Source: Anastatus disparis
Taxonomy: Eukaryota > Arthropoda > Insecta > Hymenoptera > Eupelmidae
Direction: 5' to 3'
Assembly (NCBI GenBank): GCA_017163975.1
Contig: JAFFSR010000301.1
Coordinates: 4,066,001 to 4,130,000, forward strand
Length of the DNA stretch: 64,000 nucleotides
This document shows, one piece after another, positions 23,357 through 36,032 of the stretch. Position numbers and translations under genes: made by a program. The notes under the pieces were generated by a model that was given only the letters and a program-made list of their open reading frames with translations, searched no databases and had not been told where the DNA came from. The number at the start of each line of letters is the position of its first letter. Positions within the stretch are counted from its first letter, which is position 1.

Positions 23357-25084
23357 ATGAAAGAAAAGGAAGAAAAGGGTGATAAATTGTACATGCCTTA
23401 TTGCACAACAGGTGGCCACAATATGACAGGTAGAATGATAGATGAAAATGAAAGTAAAGACGGAGAAGCGATAGATAGGCAGTACAATATGACTGTAAAA
23501 GCAGAAAATAAAACAGAGACAGAAGACCAAGTGAATGAAACAGAAGCGAAAGTAGCAGGTAAACAAATAATAGTAAAGTCAGATGAAAAAATAGCAAATA
23601 AAATATTTATTACTAAACATTTTAATATTAAACGAGTAAAACAAACAGAAAATAATGACAAGGGTAATTCTTTTGAGCATGGTTATTATAATGATGATTC
23701 TGATTTAGATTTAACTCAAAAATTGGACCAGGTTATAAGCGAGCTTACTACAATTAAGGCAGAACTGGCGAAGAATAAGAGAGATGAAGATAAGAGAAGA
23801 AAAATAGAACAGAAAAGAATGGATGATTTTATGACAATGATTATTAAGGAAAAGAATGATATGCAAAATTTTAACATCAAAACCCTGGACACAATCACAA
23901 AAGAATTTTAACAAAAAATGATAACATTCAATGAGGTAGAAGGGACAAGTAAATCTAAAATCAATGAAACAACAAATAAGGTAAACAATGACTTCGAAAT
24001 TGATATATCTAATATAGAAGGTTTTGGGAATTTAACAATCATGGATGAACAACTAATACCGGTAAATAAACTTGAATTATCTCGTTTAATACAAACAGAA
24101 GTTAATAAGAGACTTAATAAAGAAAATGACAGTATTTTAAACGTGTCTAAGCATTTGACAGAAACTATAAAAAACGAACTGACTGGAAAAAAGAGACAAG
24201 TAAAACGCGATTATAAATTAACCACTCAAATTAAATTCGAAAATTTTCTGGATTATTTTATATCTGAATTAAGATCACTGGACCTACTGTATGTTGTAGA
24301 TAATACTATTGTAACAAATGATAATTAATCAGAAAATATAAAAGAAAAACATAAATATAAAGTTCGGGATATTTTGATTACAAGAATTGATAAAGAATAT
24401 CATGCTAGAGTAATGGAAATTAAAAATCCAGTTGAATTACTAAATAAAATAAAAGAAATTAAATTAAGCGAGGTAAATGTAACTCCATCAAGTATAAAGA
24501 AAAAATTATACAACATACAGTACAATCCAGCGAAAGAAAAAGCAATTAATTTTATAAACAGATTTGAAGATATAGTAAGAAATTATAATAACATGCCAAA
24601 AGTTAACCCGTTGTCTGAAGAAGACAAAAGAGATTAATTTTACAATGCTATTATAAATAAAGTACAGCAAGTAGAAAGGATAGATTTTATGACAGAAAGT
24701 GTGACGGGGAAAGGGTTATCTTATGATAAACTAAAATTATTAATTATGCAGGTTGAAAGTCGTCAAATGACCGAGAAAAATCAAACAACAGCTATGGCAG
24801 TCACAACAGGGACCATACAAAAGGTGCGTTGCTTTGAATATGACGGTTATGGACACTATGCCAATGATTGTCCACGACAGGAAACTGGGTTGAAAAAATG
24901 TTTCTACTGTCAGGAATTCATCAAAGACCATGTGGCATCATCATGTCCAAAACGACAGGGATATTCGAGACAGAACGACAGGAAAAGGTATAAAACCAAA
25001 CATTATAATAATAAAAATAAAGAAAGCACAGGTCGGACAACTTTCAAACGTATGACAACTAATCAAATAAATAATGACAATTAA
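23357..25084 (+). pseudogene. gag: Copia gag, broken
   Basis: One reading frame carries gag, interrupted by in-frame stops near 23909, 24326, 24635 and 25082. The N-terminal 180 codons are acidic and Lys-rich with a likely coiled coil (EDKRRKIEQKRMDD). The middle part (YHARVMEIKNPVELLNKI, later INFINRFEDIVRNYNNMP) resembles the UBN2 capsid-type domain of copia Gag. Two zinc knuckles follow. The first (CFEYDGYGHYANDC) has lost its second cysteine. The second (CFYCQEFIKDHVASSC) has an enlarged spacing between its second cysteine and histidine. The same frame continues into protease and integrase. Confidence 0.8.
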
Positions 25085-25273
25085 AAACGAGCGAAATTTG
25101 ATTATAAAAGAAGACAAGAAAATTATGTAAAATACAACAGTGGAAAATATCGAAAAGGAACCAACTCTAATCAGTCAAAATTTAAAAATGAGAAGAATAA
25201 AGCAAAATTTAACAATGAGAAGACTAATATACAAAGTGGTGAGTATCAACCGATAGAAAAAGTCAGTAAGCTA

Positions 25274-25480
25274 ATGACTTTGTTCAACGTAACGAATATA
25301 AACTATGAAACTCCAGACAAATCAATACTAGCTAAATTTATAGCCGACAGTGGTGCGACAGAACACTTGACAAATTCAAAGTTAATTTTCAAGACATTTA
25401 TTAAACAACCGGATGAAATCCAATGTGCAAATAAAGACAGAAAAGCGATTCTTAAATGGGAGGGAGAGGGAAGTGTTTAA
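25274..25480 (+). pseudogene. Copia protease fragment
   Basis: Contains FIADSGATEHLTNS, the copia-family aspartic protease active site (D-S-G-A followed by E-H). The motif itself is intact, but an in-frame TAA follows at 25478 and another precedes it at 25082. It lies in the same frame as gag and integrase, so the polyprotein was once continuous. Confidence 0.85.
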
Positions 25481-25570
25481 CTAAACATTACAGATAATAA
25501 ACACATAATATTAGACAGGATAATCTGGGCGGAAAATTTAAATAAAAACTTACTATCACTGCGTGGATTA

Positions 25571-26838
25571 ATGCAAGGATTAAGCATTTACATGGACAAC
25601 AAAATAATTGATATATACAATCCACCTTCTAATGAATCTTTCTTAACAGGAATTTATGAAAAACCATATTGGCTGATTGAATTTGAAACAGACTATAATA
25701 AGCAAGAAAATAACTACATGAAACAAAAACAGACAATAGCTTACTTGATGACAAGAGGAATGACAAAAAGGCAGTTAAACAAGGAAGAAGATCAAGTTAA
25801 TAAATTTGAAGAAAAACAAACAGTCATAGGAACTGAAAAATGTCTAGATTTTAAAAATACTATCTCAGACAGATTAATACATATACCAAATAAAATTGAA
25901 TTAAATGAAGAACCTGGATGTGAAATTGAAAAAATAAAATTGTCAGATAATAAAAACTTAAATGCTCATGCTATGCTATGGCATATTAGAATGGGTCATG
26001 CATCAATTGAATATCTTAAGAAATTACAGAAGAAATTCCCAGAAATCAAGACTTTAAAACCAGCTGTATTTAATGATGAAATTGTAAATTGTGAAGTTTG
26101 CATGGTAGCAAAATTCAATAAACTACCTTTTAAGACAGTTAGACAGAAAGCAACCGAACCATTACAAATAATACATTCAGACACCATGGGTATTATTAGT
26201 TCTGTATATATTGATGACTATTCCAGACTGGCCATGGCTTACCCCATGAAAACAAAAGATGAGACAGGAAAATGTCTAGACTCATTTATAAGAAGCGCCA
26301 GAAATTTGTTGGGTAAAGATGCTAAGGTGTGCTATTTAAGAACAAATCAAGGCACTGAATACACTGGTGGATATACAAAGAGAGTTTCGGAAAAATTGGG
26401 AGCAGAAAATCAATTAGCTTGCCCAGATACGCCTCAGCATTATGGAGTTACAGAGAGGTTCAACCAAACGATACAGAAGAAAGTTAGGGCACTCATGTAT
26501 GATTCTGGTTTACCAGAAAATATGTGGGATCTAGCACTGAATGCAGCGGTATAGATATACAATAGAACACCTCATGCAACTAATAACATGATATCACCTA
26601 TACAGAAATTTAAAGAAAACTATAAGATAGATCTTAATCAGATAAAACGTTTTGGATGCTTTGCAAACATGAAAGTGCAAAGAAAAGTTGATCCAAAATT
26701 CAGATTTATTGCAAAACGAGTCATCTTAGTAAGGTACAAAGAAACTGGATATGTCTTACTGAAGCCAGAAGAAGGAAAATGGTCATTTTGCGTCCTACGG
26801 AAAAACTTTAAATGTCTCGGCCTCGGGACAAAAAAATA
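25571..26838 (+). pseudogene. Copia integrase, 3'-truncated
   Basis: After the GAG-pre-integrase region (AMLWHIRMGHASIEYLKKLQ) come the zinc ligands H..H and CEVCMVAK. The DDE core keeps the first aspartate (HSDTMG) and the glutamate (GVTERFNQTIQKK). The second aspartate site reads LRTNQGTEY instead of the usual LRSDNGTEY, so catalysis is lost. An in-frame TAG near 26552 separates the last part (IYNRTPHAT.. to 26838). Reverse transcriptase, RNase H and the 3' LTR are absent; the element stops just before an inverted-repeat mini-element. Confidence 0.9.
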
Positions 26839-26846
26839 GTATATTA

Positions 26847-26955
26847 GACCATGGATGCATATTGATCATCCTAACTCGTGCAACTTTCGAGACTTCGCTA
26901 CGCTCGGCCCCAAAAGTTCGCTCTCGCCGAGAATGATCAATATGCATCCTTGGTC
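26847..26955. mobile_element. 109-bp inverted-repeat mini-element
   Basis: GACCATGGATGCATATTGATC on the left pairs with GATCAATATGCATCCTTGGTC on the right (one mismatch). The centre is GC-rich and has no gene. It sits exactly at the point where the copia element is cut off. Confidence 0.7.
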
Positions 26956-27015
26956 AATAATGTACTATTTATTCATCGATTTCAAGAAAACCTCGAAAAA
27001 CCAAATCGTTTACAC

Positions 27016-29809
27016 TACCCTGTTGAAAATAATTAGGTCACTTTATCATGTAACAATATCACATACCTTGTCATGTGACAAAGCGTCCCAATATATCACA
27101 TGATTATGTTATATGATTTTGTTATGTGACAAAGTTATGAAATAAAAACACATAAGATCTTATGTGATTTTATTCGAGAATGAAGTAACTAGCTAAATAT
27201 ATAGTATTTTCATAGAAAGCAAAAATAATAGAAACAAATAATAGTTACAAATACTGGTTAGAAATATTGATATATTTAAATGTATTGTAGCTATATTCAT
27301 GTATACTTTACTTATATGATTGTACATTTACGAAAGAAATGCAAATAATAATAGCTTCCATGTCATGTGGGCTGTTTATCTAGTTTTTTTAAATATTATT
27401 TATGTTTCGTAGTAGAAACAGTTACAATTCTATACTTATTCACTTGTTTCCCAGATGTACATGCAACTTCATTTTATAAGAATTTAATGTGATTTTGTTA
27501 TGTGATTTTGTTATACGATTCTATTATGTGACAAAGTTATGTAATAAAATCACATAAAAAAATCAGGTAACTAATTATATTTGTATGGACCTATAAAATA
27601 TTAAAAATAGAGTTACGAATAATACCTAAAAATATATCCAGCTATATTTATGTATACGTTACTTATATCATTAAGTGCATTTACGTAAGGAATGCAGATA
27701 ATAATATAGCTTCCATGTTATGTAGACTGTTTATCAATTTTTATCAATTATATTTTAAAGTAGGAACGATTATAATTATATATTTATATATACTTGTTTC
27801 GTAGATGTATATGCAACTTAATTTTATAAAGATTTTATGTGATTTTGCTACGTAATTTTTTAACATGAATCTATTAAGTGACAAAGTTATGTAATAAAAT
27901 CACAAATCAGAATCAGGTAACTAGTAAAATTTTTATGGAACTTTTATAAAATACTCAAAATAGAATTACGAATAATAAGTGAAAATGCGGTATAAAAATA
28001 TAGTAAATAGGCATATTAATACGTATTCCAGCTCGATTTATTTATATTTTACCTGTATGATCAACTAAACTTGACAGCGGTATTTCCTCATTATCTTCAT
28101 TGAAATTAGTGTAACGCTATTTTTAAATAATAACATTGTTGATGAATGTTCAACTATTTTTAACATTTCTATATTTTTTATTCAGTTAAAAATTAATGCA
28201 TTTTGTTTATATTATAGTTAATAATTAAGGTGGATTATCCATTCCCAATGATATTTTGTAAGCCTAAAAGTTTTTTACGAAACTTTACTATAATAATCTT
28301 GAAATACCCATCTTTTCATTGGTATAATAAAAACATAAGGTAAACCATCAAAATCTCAAGTAATCAATGTCTGAAAAAAAGATATTATACACACGCGTAA
28401 ATGGAAAAAATTATGATTTATGCATGAAGTTGATTATCACTTTTTTGTTACTTTCAAGTTTTTTTTATAAAAAAAGTATGTAAGACAGACGATTTAACAA
28501 CGATTATAATATGATCGAGGATAAACAGAGTAAACGATGTAAATAAAGAGAAATTAAGTGTAAAAGTTTAAAATATTAGAATAACGTAGAATCGAGTAAA
28601 TCAGCTGGTATATACTGCGCATGCGTGATAATCCTAAGACGCTTAGAGTGCATGTATATATATATTACGTAGTCTGCTGTATAGTGCCGTATATAAGTAA
28701 ATAATCACAAGGGGCTTTTCAAGAAAAAAAAAATTTTCCACGCCTTTACTTATGCAATGATTTTAGTTTTCAAAATATTAATAGTTATAATTGAGACATA
28801 TAGAGTGTATTAATTTATAAAAATCTGCAATAATACAAATACCACCAAGGCACCCAAAACATGATATGGTCTTAGATGGATGATCCACCTCAATTTAAAG
28901 ATTATATATATTATAAGACATACAATGATACGTTATTATATACTTTACAATGAGGTCTACGAATTAAATTTTTTTACCTTCTTTACAAACATATACCTGA
29001 TGATTATTTTTTCGATTAGTTTAGATAACAAGTATATATAAATATATAATTATAATCGTTCCTACTTTAAAATATAATTGATAAAAATTGATAAACAGTC
29101 TACATAACATGGAAGCTATATTATTATCTGCATTCCTTACGTAAATGCACTTAATGATATAAGTAACGTATACATAAATATAGCTGGATATATTTTTAGG
29201 TATTATTCGTAACTCTATTTTTAATATTTTATAGGTTCATACAAATATAATTAGTTACCTGATTTTTTTATGTGATTTTATTACATAACTTTGTCACATA
29301 ATAGAATCATATAACAAAATCACATAACAAAATCACATTAAATTCTTATGAAATGAAGTTGCATGTACATCTGGGAAACAAGTGAATAAGTATAGAATTG
29401 TAACTGTTTCTACTACAAAACATAAATAATATTTTAAAAAACTAGATAAACAGCCCACATGACATGGAAGCTATTATTATTTGCATTTCTTTTGTAAATG
29501 TACAATCATATAAGTAAAGTATACATGAATATAGCTACAATACATTAAAATATTTCAATATTTTTAACCAGTATTTGTAACTATTATTCGTTTCTATTAT
29601 TTTTGCTTTCTATGAAAATACTATATATTTAGCTAGTTACTTCATTCTCGAATAAAATCACATAAGATCTTATGTGTTTTTATTTCATAACTTTGTCACA
29701 TAACAAAATCATATAACATAATCATGTGATATATTGGGACGCTTTGTCACATGACAAGGTATGTGATTTTGTTACATGATAAAGTTACCTAATTATTTTC
29801 AACAGGGTA
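27016..29809. mobile_element. About 2.8-kb giant foldback element
   Basis: The ends are TA-CCCTGTTGAAAATAATTAGG and its reverse complement. About 790 bp at the left (27016-27805) pairs with 29025-29809 at the right. Each arm contains two diverged subunits of about 330 bp, recognisable by AGCTTCCATGTYATGT, TTTATAA and AAATCACATAA words. A third, unpaired subunit extends the left arm to about 28050. Weaker pairing extends outside the TA as far as about 26980 and 29850, so the true border is uncertain. The centre holds another inverted-repeat element (28228-28890). No transposase frame was found. Confidence 0.75.
28228..28890. mobile_element. Inverted-repeat element nested in the foldback centre
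   Basis: AGGTGGATTATCCAT at the left pairs with ATGGATGATCCACCT at the right; further in, ATATTTTG and similar words also pair loosely. The 663-bp sequence has no coding frame. Its position inside the loop of the larger foldback suggests later insertion, or that it is the original core. Confidence 0.55.
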
Positions 29810-29849
29810 ACCTCTGTGTTTCAAGTTTTTCAAGGTTTTCTAGGAAATG

Positions 29850-30178
29850 AAGCGATAAAATTAATTCTTTCTCATCAATGAAGATATTGCTTTTTTTATA
29901 CAAAATGCGGCTTTCTCTTAAATTTTACTAAAATTATTAGTTTTTGTAATAAAATCAATTCTTTGATTAGAAAAAGACAGATATACTCAATCTCCTCTTA
30001 AGTTGGGACTTTTCCAAAAATTTTGGAAAATTTCCTAATTTCAAGGATCTATAGCTCTTGATCCTTCTAATCTAAATCCTTGAAAATTTTTTTACATATT
30101 TTTGGTAACAAAAAGAATATATTCTTAGAGTTTCAGAGATTTTTATTTTTCTGCTCTTCCAATTAGTGTGAAATGTCC

Positions 30179-30230
<52 letters not shown>

Positions 30231-30771
30231 ATATTAAATATAAATATATATATTTAATCATTAAAAAAAGTTTGTTGTAAAAAGAACTAAAATTAAAATT
30301 ATTTTGAGTTATTTCTAATAATTGTATTCTTCAATTTATTCACAGTTATTTACGGATATTTGCAGTATCTACATTTAAAAAATGTATAAATGATAGGAAA
30401 CAATCAATATTTATCTCCAGCCTAACGCTTTTTTATTGATATTTACAGTTTTTAATATTTTCTTATAATCATTTGTTTATTCATAGTATTATTCTACTTT
30501 AAAAAAATAATTTTCATACAAGGTGATAAAATATTTTACCATAAGATAATATTGCATATCACAAGAAAATTTCAACATCAAAGCTAATTCTCTAATGTAA
30601 AGAATAAAAAATTAAATTAATAGAATTTTGAAATTTTGATATGGGAATACTTTTTATAAATAACTTTATAATAATTTTGAATGATAGTAATTTTTTTAAA
30701 TAACTTGTGGAATTGAATGCTAATTAAATTTAGCTTTAACATGAAGATAATTATTCAAGTTGGATATGTAT
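29850..30771. other. AT-rich stretch without a gene
   Basis: No gene seen. Contains a TA run at 30181-30228. Confidence 0.5.
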
Positions 30772-30775
30772 TTAA

Positions 30776-31162
30776 GAACAGACCGGATTCGCTGTCCTTG
30801 TCTAATTGAGATTTTTGTTATTTACTCAAGTATCAATCGGTGTATCTGCAAATTGAAGGTTAAGCGCAATAGATATTATTATTACAAATATTTATGCACA
30901 AGAAAAAAAATATCTACCGCTTTGTTTTTGAGAAAAGTAAGGAACGCGAAAATATTATAAACATAAACTTTTACTTCGGCGTTCCTTACATTTCTCAAAA
31001 ACAAAGCGGTAGAATTTTTTTTCTTGTGCATAGATCTTCATAATAATAATAATATCTATTGCGCTCAACCTTTAATTTGAAGATACACCGATTAATACTT
31101 GAGTAAATAACAAAAAACTCAATTGTTACTCGGTCGGTATTAGATTCTACTCCGTCCTGGTC
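30776..31162. mobile_element. TTAA-flanked foldback, family A copy 2
   Basis: Flanked by TTAA at 30772-30775 and 31163-31166. It is nearly identical in plan and sequence to 9811-10194 but inverted. Shared words include GAGAAAAGTAAGGAACG, ATTTACTCAAGTAT and AATCGGTGTATCT. The long arms pair around a turn near 30960. The short frame 30760-30960 runs along one arm and is not a gene. Confidence 0.85.
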
Positions 31163-31166
31163 TTAA

Positions 31167-33056
31167 TAAAATAATATAACTATTTATAAGTTATCACTTT
31201 GTAACGGCTGATATCAATTTTGTATATAATTATTAAATTCACCATGAATATGTCATAAATAAGTCTATATTATTTAAAACATAGAATAATTTTTGGTTAT
31301 AATAAATTTAAATTACGTTAAAAAAATATAAGTACGGCTCTAAAGTTACGGGTCGAGGCCGGTAATGACGATAACTCAAAATATCTATATATATAGATAT
31401 AGTAAAATGAATATTGCAACGTCATAAATATGTAAAATTTTTTAGAATGGCAAGATTGTTTTATTTTTACTTGATTTTATAAATAACGAAAGATAATACA
31501 TGATTTAATTATTACTTCTTAAACAAAATAAAAATATTCGATTTTATTTTTATTCATTAATATAATATCAATTTACGTTAAGTCGAGAGGATTGTCATAA
31601 AAGCAGCAATCTTGCCTTCTTCTCTTTTATTGTTGATTCTCAATTCAGAATTGGACAACCAACGATGATCTTGTAGGTTCTTTTTTTTTCTTTTTATTTA
31701 GACATTACACAAAATACTTGCTTTTAGACAAAACACATTTTCTTTTTTTTTATTATTGATATTTTATAAATTTCATGCAATTAACACTGAAATAACATAG
31801 ATTATTTTTTTATTTAGACTCACAGGAATCATTTTATGTGTAGAAGGTCGATAAATAAATAAGACGTAATTTTATTTTGAGTTTGGCCTTACGGCGTCTT
31901 TTCTAATTACTCATTTATTGCCTACCAGTTACATGCTAAATTTTGATAAAAAAATTAGAAAATAAAGAAAAGAAAGAGAAATGTCTCTATTATTGAAATT
32001 TTGCATTAATTACTTATCCTAAATAATTAATTTATTAAACAAAAGAAACTTGCTTTATTGAATAAAAAAAAAATTAAATGAAATTGAATTAGCTAATCAA
32101 AAAAATTAAAACGAAATTTAATTCAATTAAACTAAAATCTTATAAATTTTTTACTATTTCTTCTTATTGATTTTATTCGGATTATTTTTATTATTAAATT
32201 CTCTAAGAAAAACAAAAATCACTTCTGATGTTCTTGGTATTAGTTTAGCAATCTGAAACAGAAAAAAGACCGATTCTATGGCTTTGATAACCGATTCACT
32301 ACGTACTGCACAAGTACAATACGTAGCACACGGAAAAGGGCAGCCTTAAAGACACCCTTTTACACCTGCCATCAGTCCTAGGTGCAAGTCGCAGTACATC
32401 CATCCACAAGATGGGTTCCCACTTGGAGCCTTTCGGGATTAACCCTAGTCACGCTCCTATTTTGCTTTACAAAATATATATATTTGTTAGTATGCGAACA
32501 AAAAAAAACAAAAGATTTTAAGGTTAGATGATATACATATCAAACAAATAGTTAATCAACCTTTCTTTTTTTTTACTTTACTTCCCGTATATACTCGATT
32601 ATCAAACACAAACGACACGTGTTTGATAAAGATGGCGACTACCACTTCCTTCTTATACCCACAGCGGGTATTGGACGTGACTTCCTAGTCTGGATGTTCC
32701 TTTGTACGAGAAGAATAAGAGAGCGAGAGCGCCTCGTGCAGCCCGTTTTATAGGTCGTTATTAGATACTTATCTGCGCCATCTAGGTAGATGGTTAAGAT
32801 AACTCAGAACTTAATTTACATGATTATCCTATGTAATCCACTGCGCATGTTCATTACCACCATCTACCTAGTGACTTAGATAACATGCATACATTTGTTT
32901 AATTATACTTATTTACCCGAAATTGTCATTATTTTATTATTATTATTATTAAATTAGTCTATTTATTAGTTTTGTTAATCTCATTCATGCTAAATTGATG
33001 TAATATTGTTAATAAGATAAAAGAACTAGACTTTAGTGACTTTTGTTAATCTTCAA
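31167..33056. other. Long stretch without a supported gene
   Basis: Mostly AT-rich. Between 32270 and 32900 it is GC-richer. Read on the minus strand, 32742-32753 gives CCTATAAAACGG, a TATA-box-like word followed by a CT-rich stretch, which might be an LTR or a promoter. CTAGGTAGATGG (32782-32793) and CCATCTACCTAG (32860-32871) form a short inverted pair. No coding sequence downstream on the minus strand could be recognised. Confidence 0.35.
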
Positions 33057-33058
33057 AG

Positions 33059-33257
33059 GTCGTTTTACACTTGACATTTGAATTTCGTACTGATGTTACA
33101 TATTTTTCCTCCCTCGATCATATACATCTCATTATATGTATTCTACTTAACATTTTTATACTACAATTACATTTTCTTATTGTCAATGATGTTTTAATAT
33201 TCATTTTTATTCGTTTTATACATTGTACAATTGATAAACGTCAAGTGTAAAACGATA
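33059..33257. mobile_element. About 200-bp inverted-repeat mini-element
   Basis: TCGTTTTACACTTGAC (33060) and GTCAAGTGTAAAACGA (33241) are perfect 16-bp inverted ends around an AT-rich centre with no gene. It is MITE-like; target duplication unclear. Confidence 0.6.
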
Positions 33258-33259
33258 GT

Positions 33260-34857
33260 GACGCCGTCGCGTAGCGTCTCTCTCTATCTCTCTCACTCAT
33301 ACCGAATTGGACAAGATACGGCGCTCGCTACCCAAGCGCCGCGTGTTCGAAGCTGGCACGCATGAATTTGTCCATGGCGCGCTTTTCGTTTGAATTTAAA
33401 TTATTCTTAAAAAATAAAAATCTTTTAATTACTAATTTTTTCATGACTAATAAATTACATTAGTTGCTGAAGATTGGTTTTTCATTAAAACTAGAATTTT
33501 TTAACAATCCAATATTTTTTTTATAACCTATCAAAAGTAAAATTTTCCTATCATGGTTAACGTTATTTAAATTTTTATTTCATTTTATTAGTAATTAATT
33601 TTTTTCTTTATGCAACTGATAGGAACGTTGCAATATAGAAATGGAATGTTCTATTTCTTTTAATCAAGAAGTATCATCAATATTTAATCGTCAATAATAA
33701 AATGTAACTTTCTAAAATAATTGTGTATATATAAATAGAACATTCTATTTATATAATATGTATGAAAATGATTACTCTATTTAAAGTTTAAGATATAAAT
33801 TAAAATATAAAAAATTAGCTTGCGCCGATAAATATTGACTAGATTTCCATTGTATTTCAAAATTTTGAATAAAAAGATGCATTAACATATAATATGTATC
33901 ACGAAGGTTATTCAGTTGAATTTTTAAATAAATCTATTCATTAGTTATTGAGGAGTTTGGGTTCCAATATTATTTACTAATATTTTTCTATTTGGAATCA
34001 GAAATCTAAATATCTTGAAAACTAATGATTAGAATAATTTGAAAATTTAAATAAATAATCATCATGGTACATACTACAAGTTAATACATTCCTTTTATGG
34101 AAATTTAGCAATAGAATGGAAAGACAGTTAAATATGACATGAACTTTTTAAATAATATATATTTATAAAAACTAATTTAAATACTTTATTCTCTGAATGA
34201 TAACAGAATAAAATTTTAATTTAATAAATTTAGTTATACAATTATAAATATATAATATTTATAAAACTGTTCATCAAATAAAATAATTATTTTTTTAATT
34301 TATATTAATAAAATAATTATTACGATAGATTGAAATTAAATAAAAATGTTTATTTTAATAATTATAGCGTTGAAATTTATTTTGATGAAAATGTGATTCC
34401 ATTGACATTTACAGTATTATTTTAACTATATTTGAAAAGTTACTTATCATCAATTAAATAATATTTAATTTTTCAAATTAATAATCTATTAATATCAAGA
34501 ATTTTCTAAAAATTATAATATTTATGATATGCAAACCTTACTTGTGATACATACACTTTGTAATATTTGTATCTCATTAAAATTTTATATTAGATGCAAA
34601 AAGGATTGTTAAGTAATTGCAAATAGTTATTTTATTATTCTGAAATATTCAAATTTAAAATTAACCAAAAATGTGTATTTCAATCTTATGGTTTTTTCAT
34701 TTAAATTTCATATTTCATATATATAAAATACATTTGTCAAGATATTTTTATTAGAAATAAACACAAAATTTTTTTTAAGCATGTTTCACGTAAAAATTAA
34801 TTTCATAATTCAAATTCATGGTCATATATTAAGGTCTGGAAATTATAGTTGTTACTC
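33260..34857. other. AT-rich stretch, GC island at its left edge
   Basis: The first 120 bp (33265-33390) are GC-rich, with CGCCGTCGCGTAGCGTC and GGCGCTCGCTACCCAAGCGCC, the latter partly self-complementary. The rest is AT-rich without a supportable gene. Confidence 0.4.
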
Positions 34858-34866
34858 AGTTCCCAG

Positions 34867-35635
34867 CCCTATTGAAAATAATGACGTCTTTGGACGTGTC
34901 TGGATTTGGAACAAAAAAGACGTCTTTCAAAGACGTCTTTTAAAGACGTCTTTTTTATCAAGATTTTAAAAATAATACCTACTGAAATGTTTTCAAAAAG
35001 AACGTACTTATGCTAAAGTGTATATAAAGACATCTTTAAAAGATGTCATTGGATGTGTATTTACAAATCCCAATACAATAAAAGACATCTTGAAAAGCCG
35101 TTATTATTTAATAGGGTATCTTCCTAAAGAAAGATATAGAAACAAAATAAGCATCAGCTCTCTGCAGACCGAAAAGCTTGAGCGAACAAACTGGAAATGT
35201 TATAACCTTATATACCCGCGTTACTAAAATTTTCGCAGGAGTTCACGTATTAAGAAAAACGCCACCTAACAGTCAAAGATAGAATTAATAGCCGATTCGA
35301 ATAATTTTTTCAGTAGTTACATTTTTAACTGTGAGGTGCTGTTTTTCTTAACTTTGCAATCCCTTATCCAAATTTCAGAGATGCAGGTATATAAGGTTAT
35401 AATTTTGCGGATTTATTCACAGCTGAACATCAGTATACATACTTCAATTACGTACTTTAAGTATATACACTTTAGCTTAAGTACGTTCTTTTTTGAAACA
35501 TTTTAGTAGGTATTATTTTTAAAATCTTGATAAAAAAGACGTCTTTTAAAGACGTCTTTTTTTGTTCCAAATCCAGACACGTCCAAAGACGTCTTTTAAA
35601 GACATCTTTAAAAGACGTCATCATTTTCAATAGGG
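34867..35635. mobile_element. Foldback with GACGTC repeats and 9-bp target duplication
   Basis: The ends CCCTATTGAAAATAATGACG and the reverse complement pair, and each arm is followed by irregular tandem copies of GACGTCTTTTAAA. A 9-bp direct repeat, AGTTCCCAG/AGTTCTCAG, flanks the 769-bp element (34858-34866 and 35636-35644). Nine-bp duplications occur with Mutator-like and some foldback elements. The terminal word resembles that of the 2.8-kb foldback at 27016. The frames 34781-34969 and 35018-35227 overlap the arms and are not genes. Confidence 0.75.
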
Positions 35636-35864
35636 AGTTCTCAGTTTATTTATATTAAATATCGTACTATGTTTGCTTTTCTTATGGAAGTAGAGTGAGA
35701 AATAGTCAATTGATGGAATAAATTATACGCTTTTTTACTTTAAGCACATGTGTACATATATTTTTATATGATGTTTCATCAAATTATTTCTAATTTTATT
35801 TAGTACTTAAAATTAACTTAAATTAATTAATTCTTATTCACTTAAAATTAGTCATTTATACATA

Positions 35865-35920
35865 ATAATATAATAAAAGAAAATTCAACCGAGCGATGTT
35901 AGGAGCGAAAAACTTCAATA
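35865..35920 (+). repeat. Dispersed module, copy 2
   Basis: GAAAATTCAACCGAGCGATGTTAGGAGCG matches the modules at 37676, 43975 and (reversed) 14685. Confidence 0.75.
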
Positions 35921-35995
35921 TATTTAACGCCTATTAACGTAAAACCCATTCAATTGTGTAACAATTTTTAGCAGTTGATAAATATAATTTAAATC

Positions 35996-35997
<2 letters not shown>

Positions 35998-36032
<35 letters not shown>
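35998..36032. repeat. TA microsatellite
   Basis: A TA run of about 32 bp. Confidence 0.9.

Noticed and set aside
32270..32900. A host promoter or LTR on the minus strand around CCTATAAAACGG.
   Set aside because: A TATA-like word is present, but I found neither a second LTR copy, a primer site nor a gene on that strand. It is left as a remark only.
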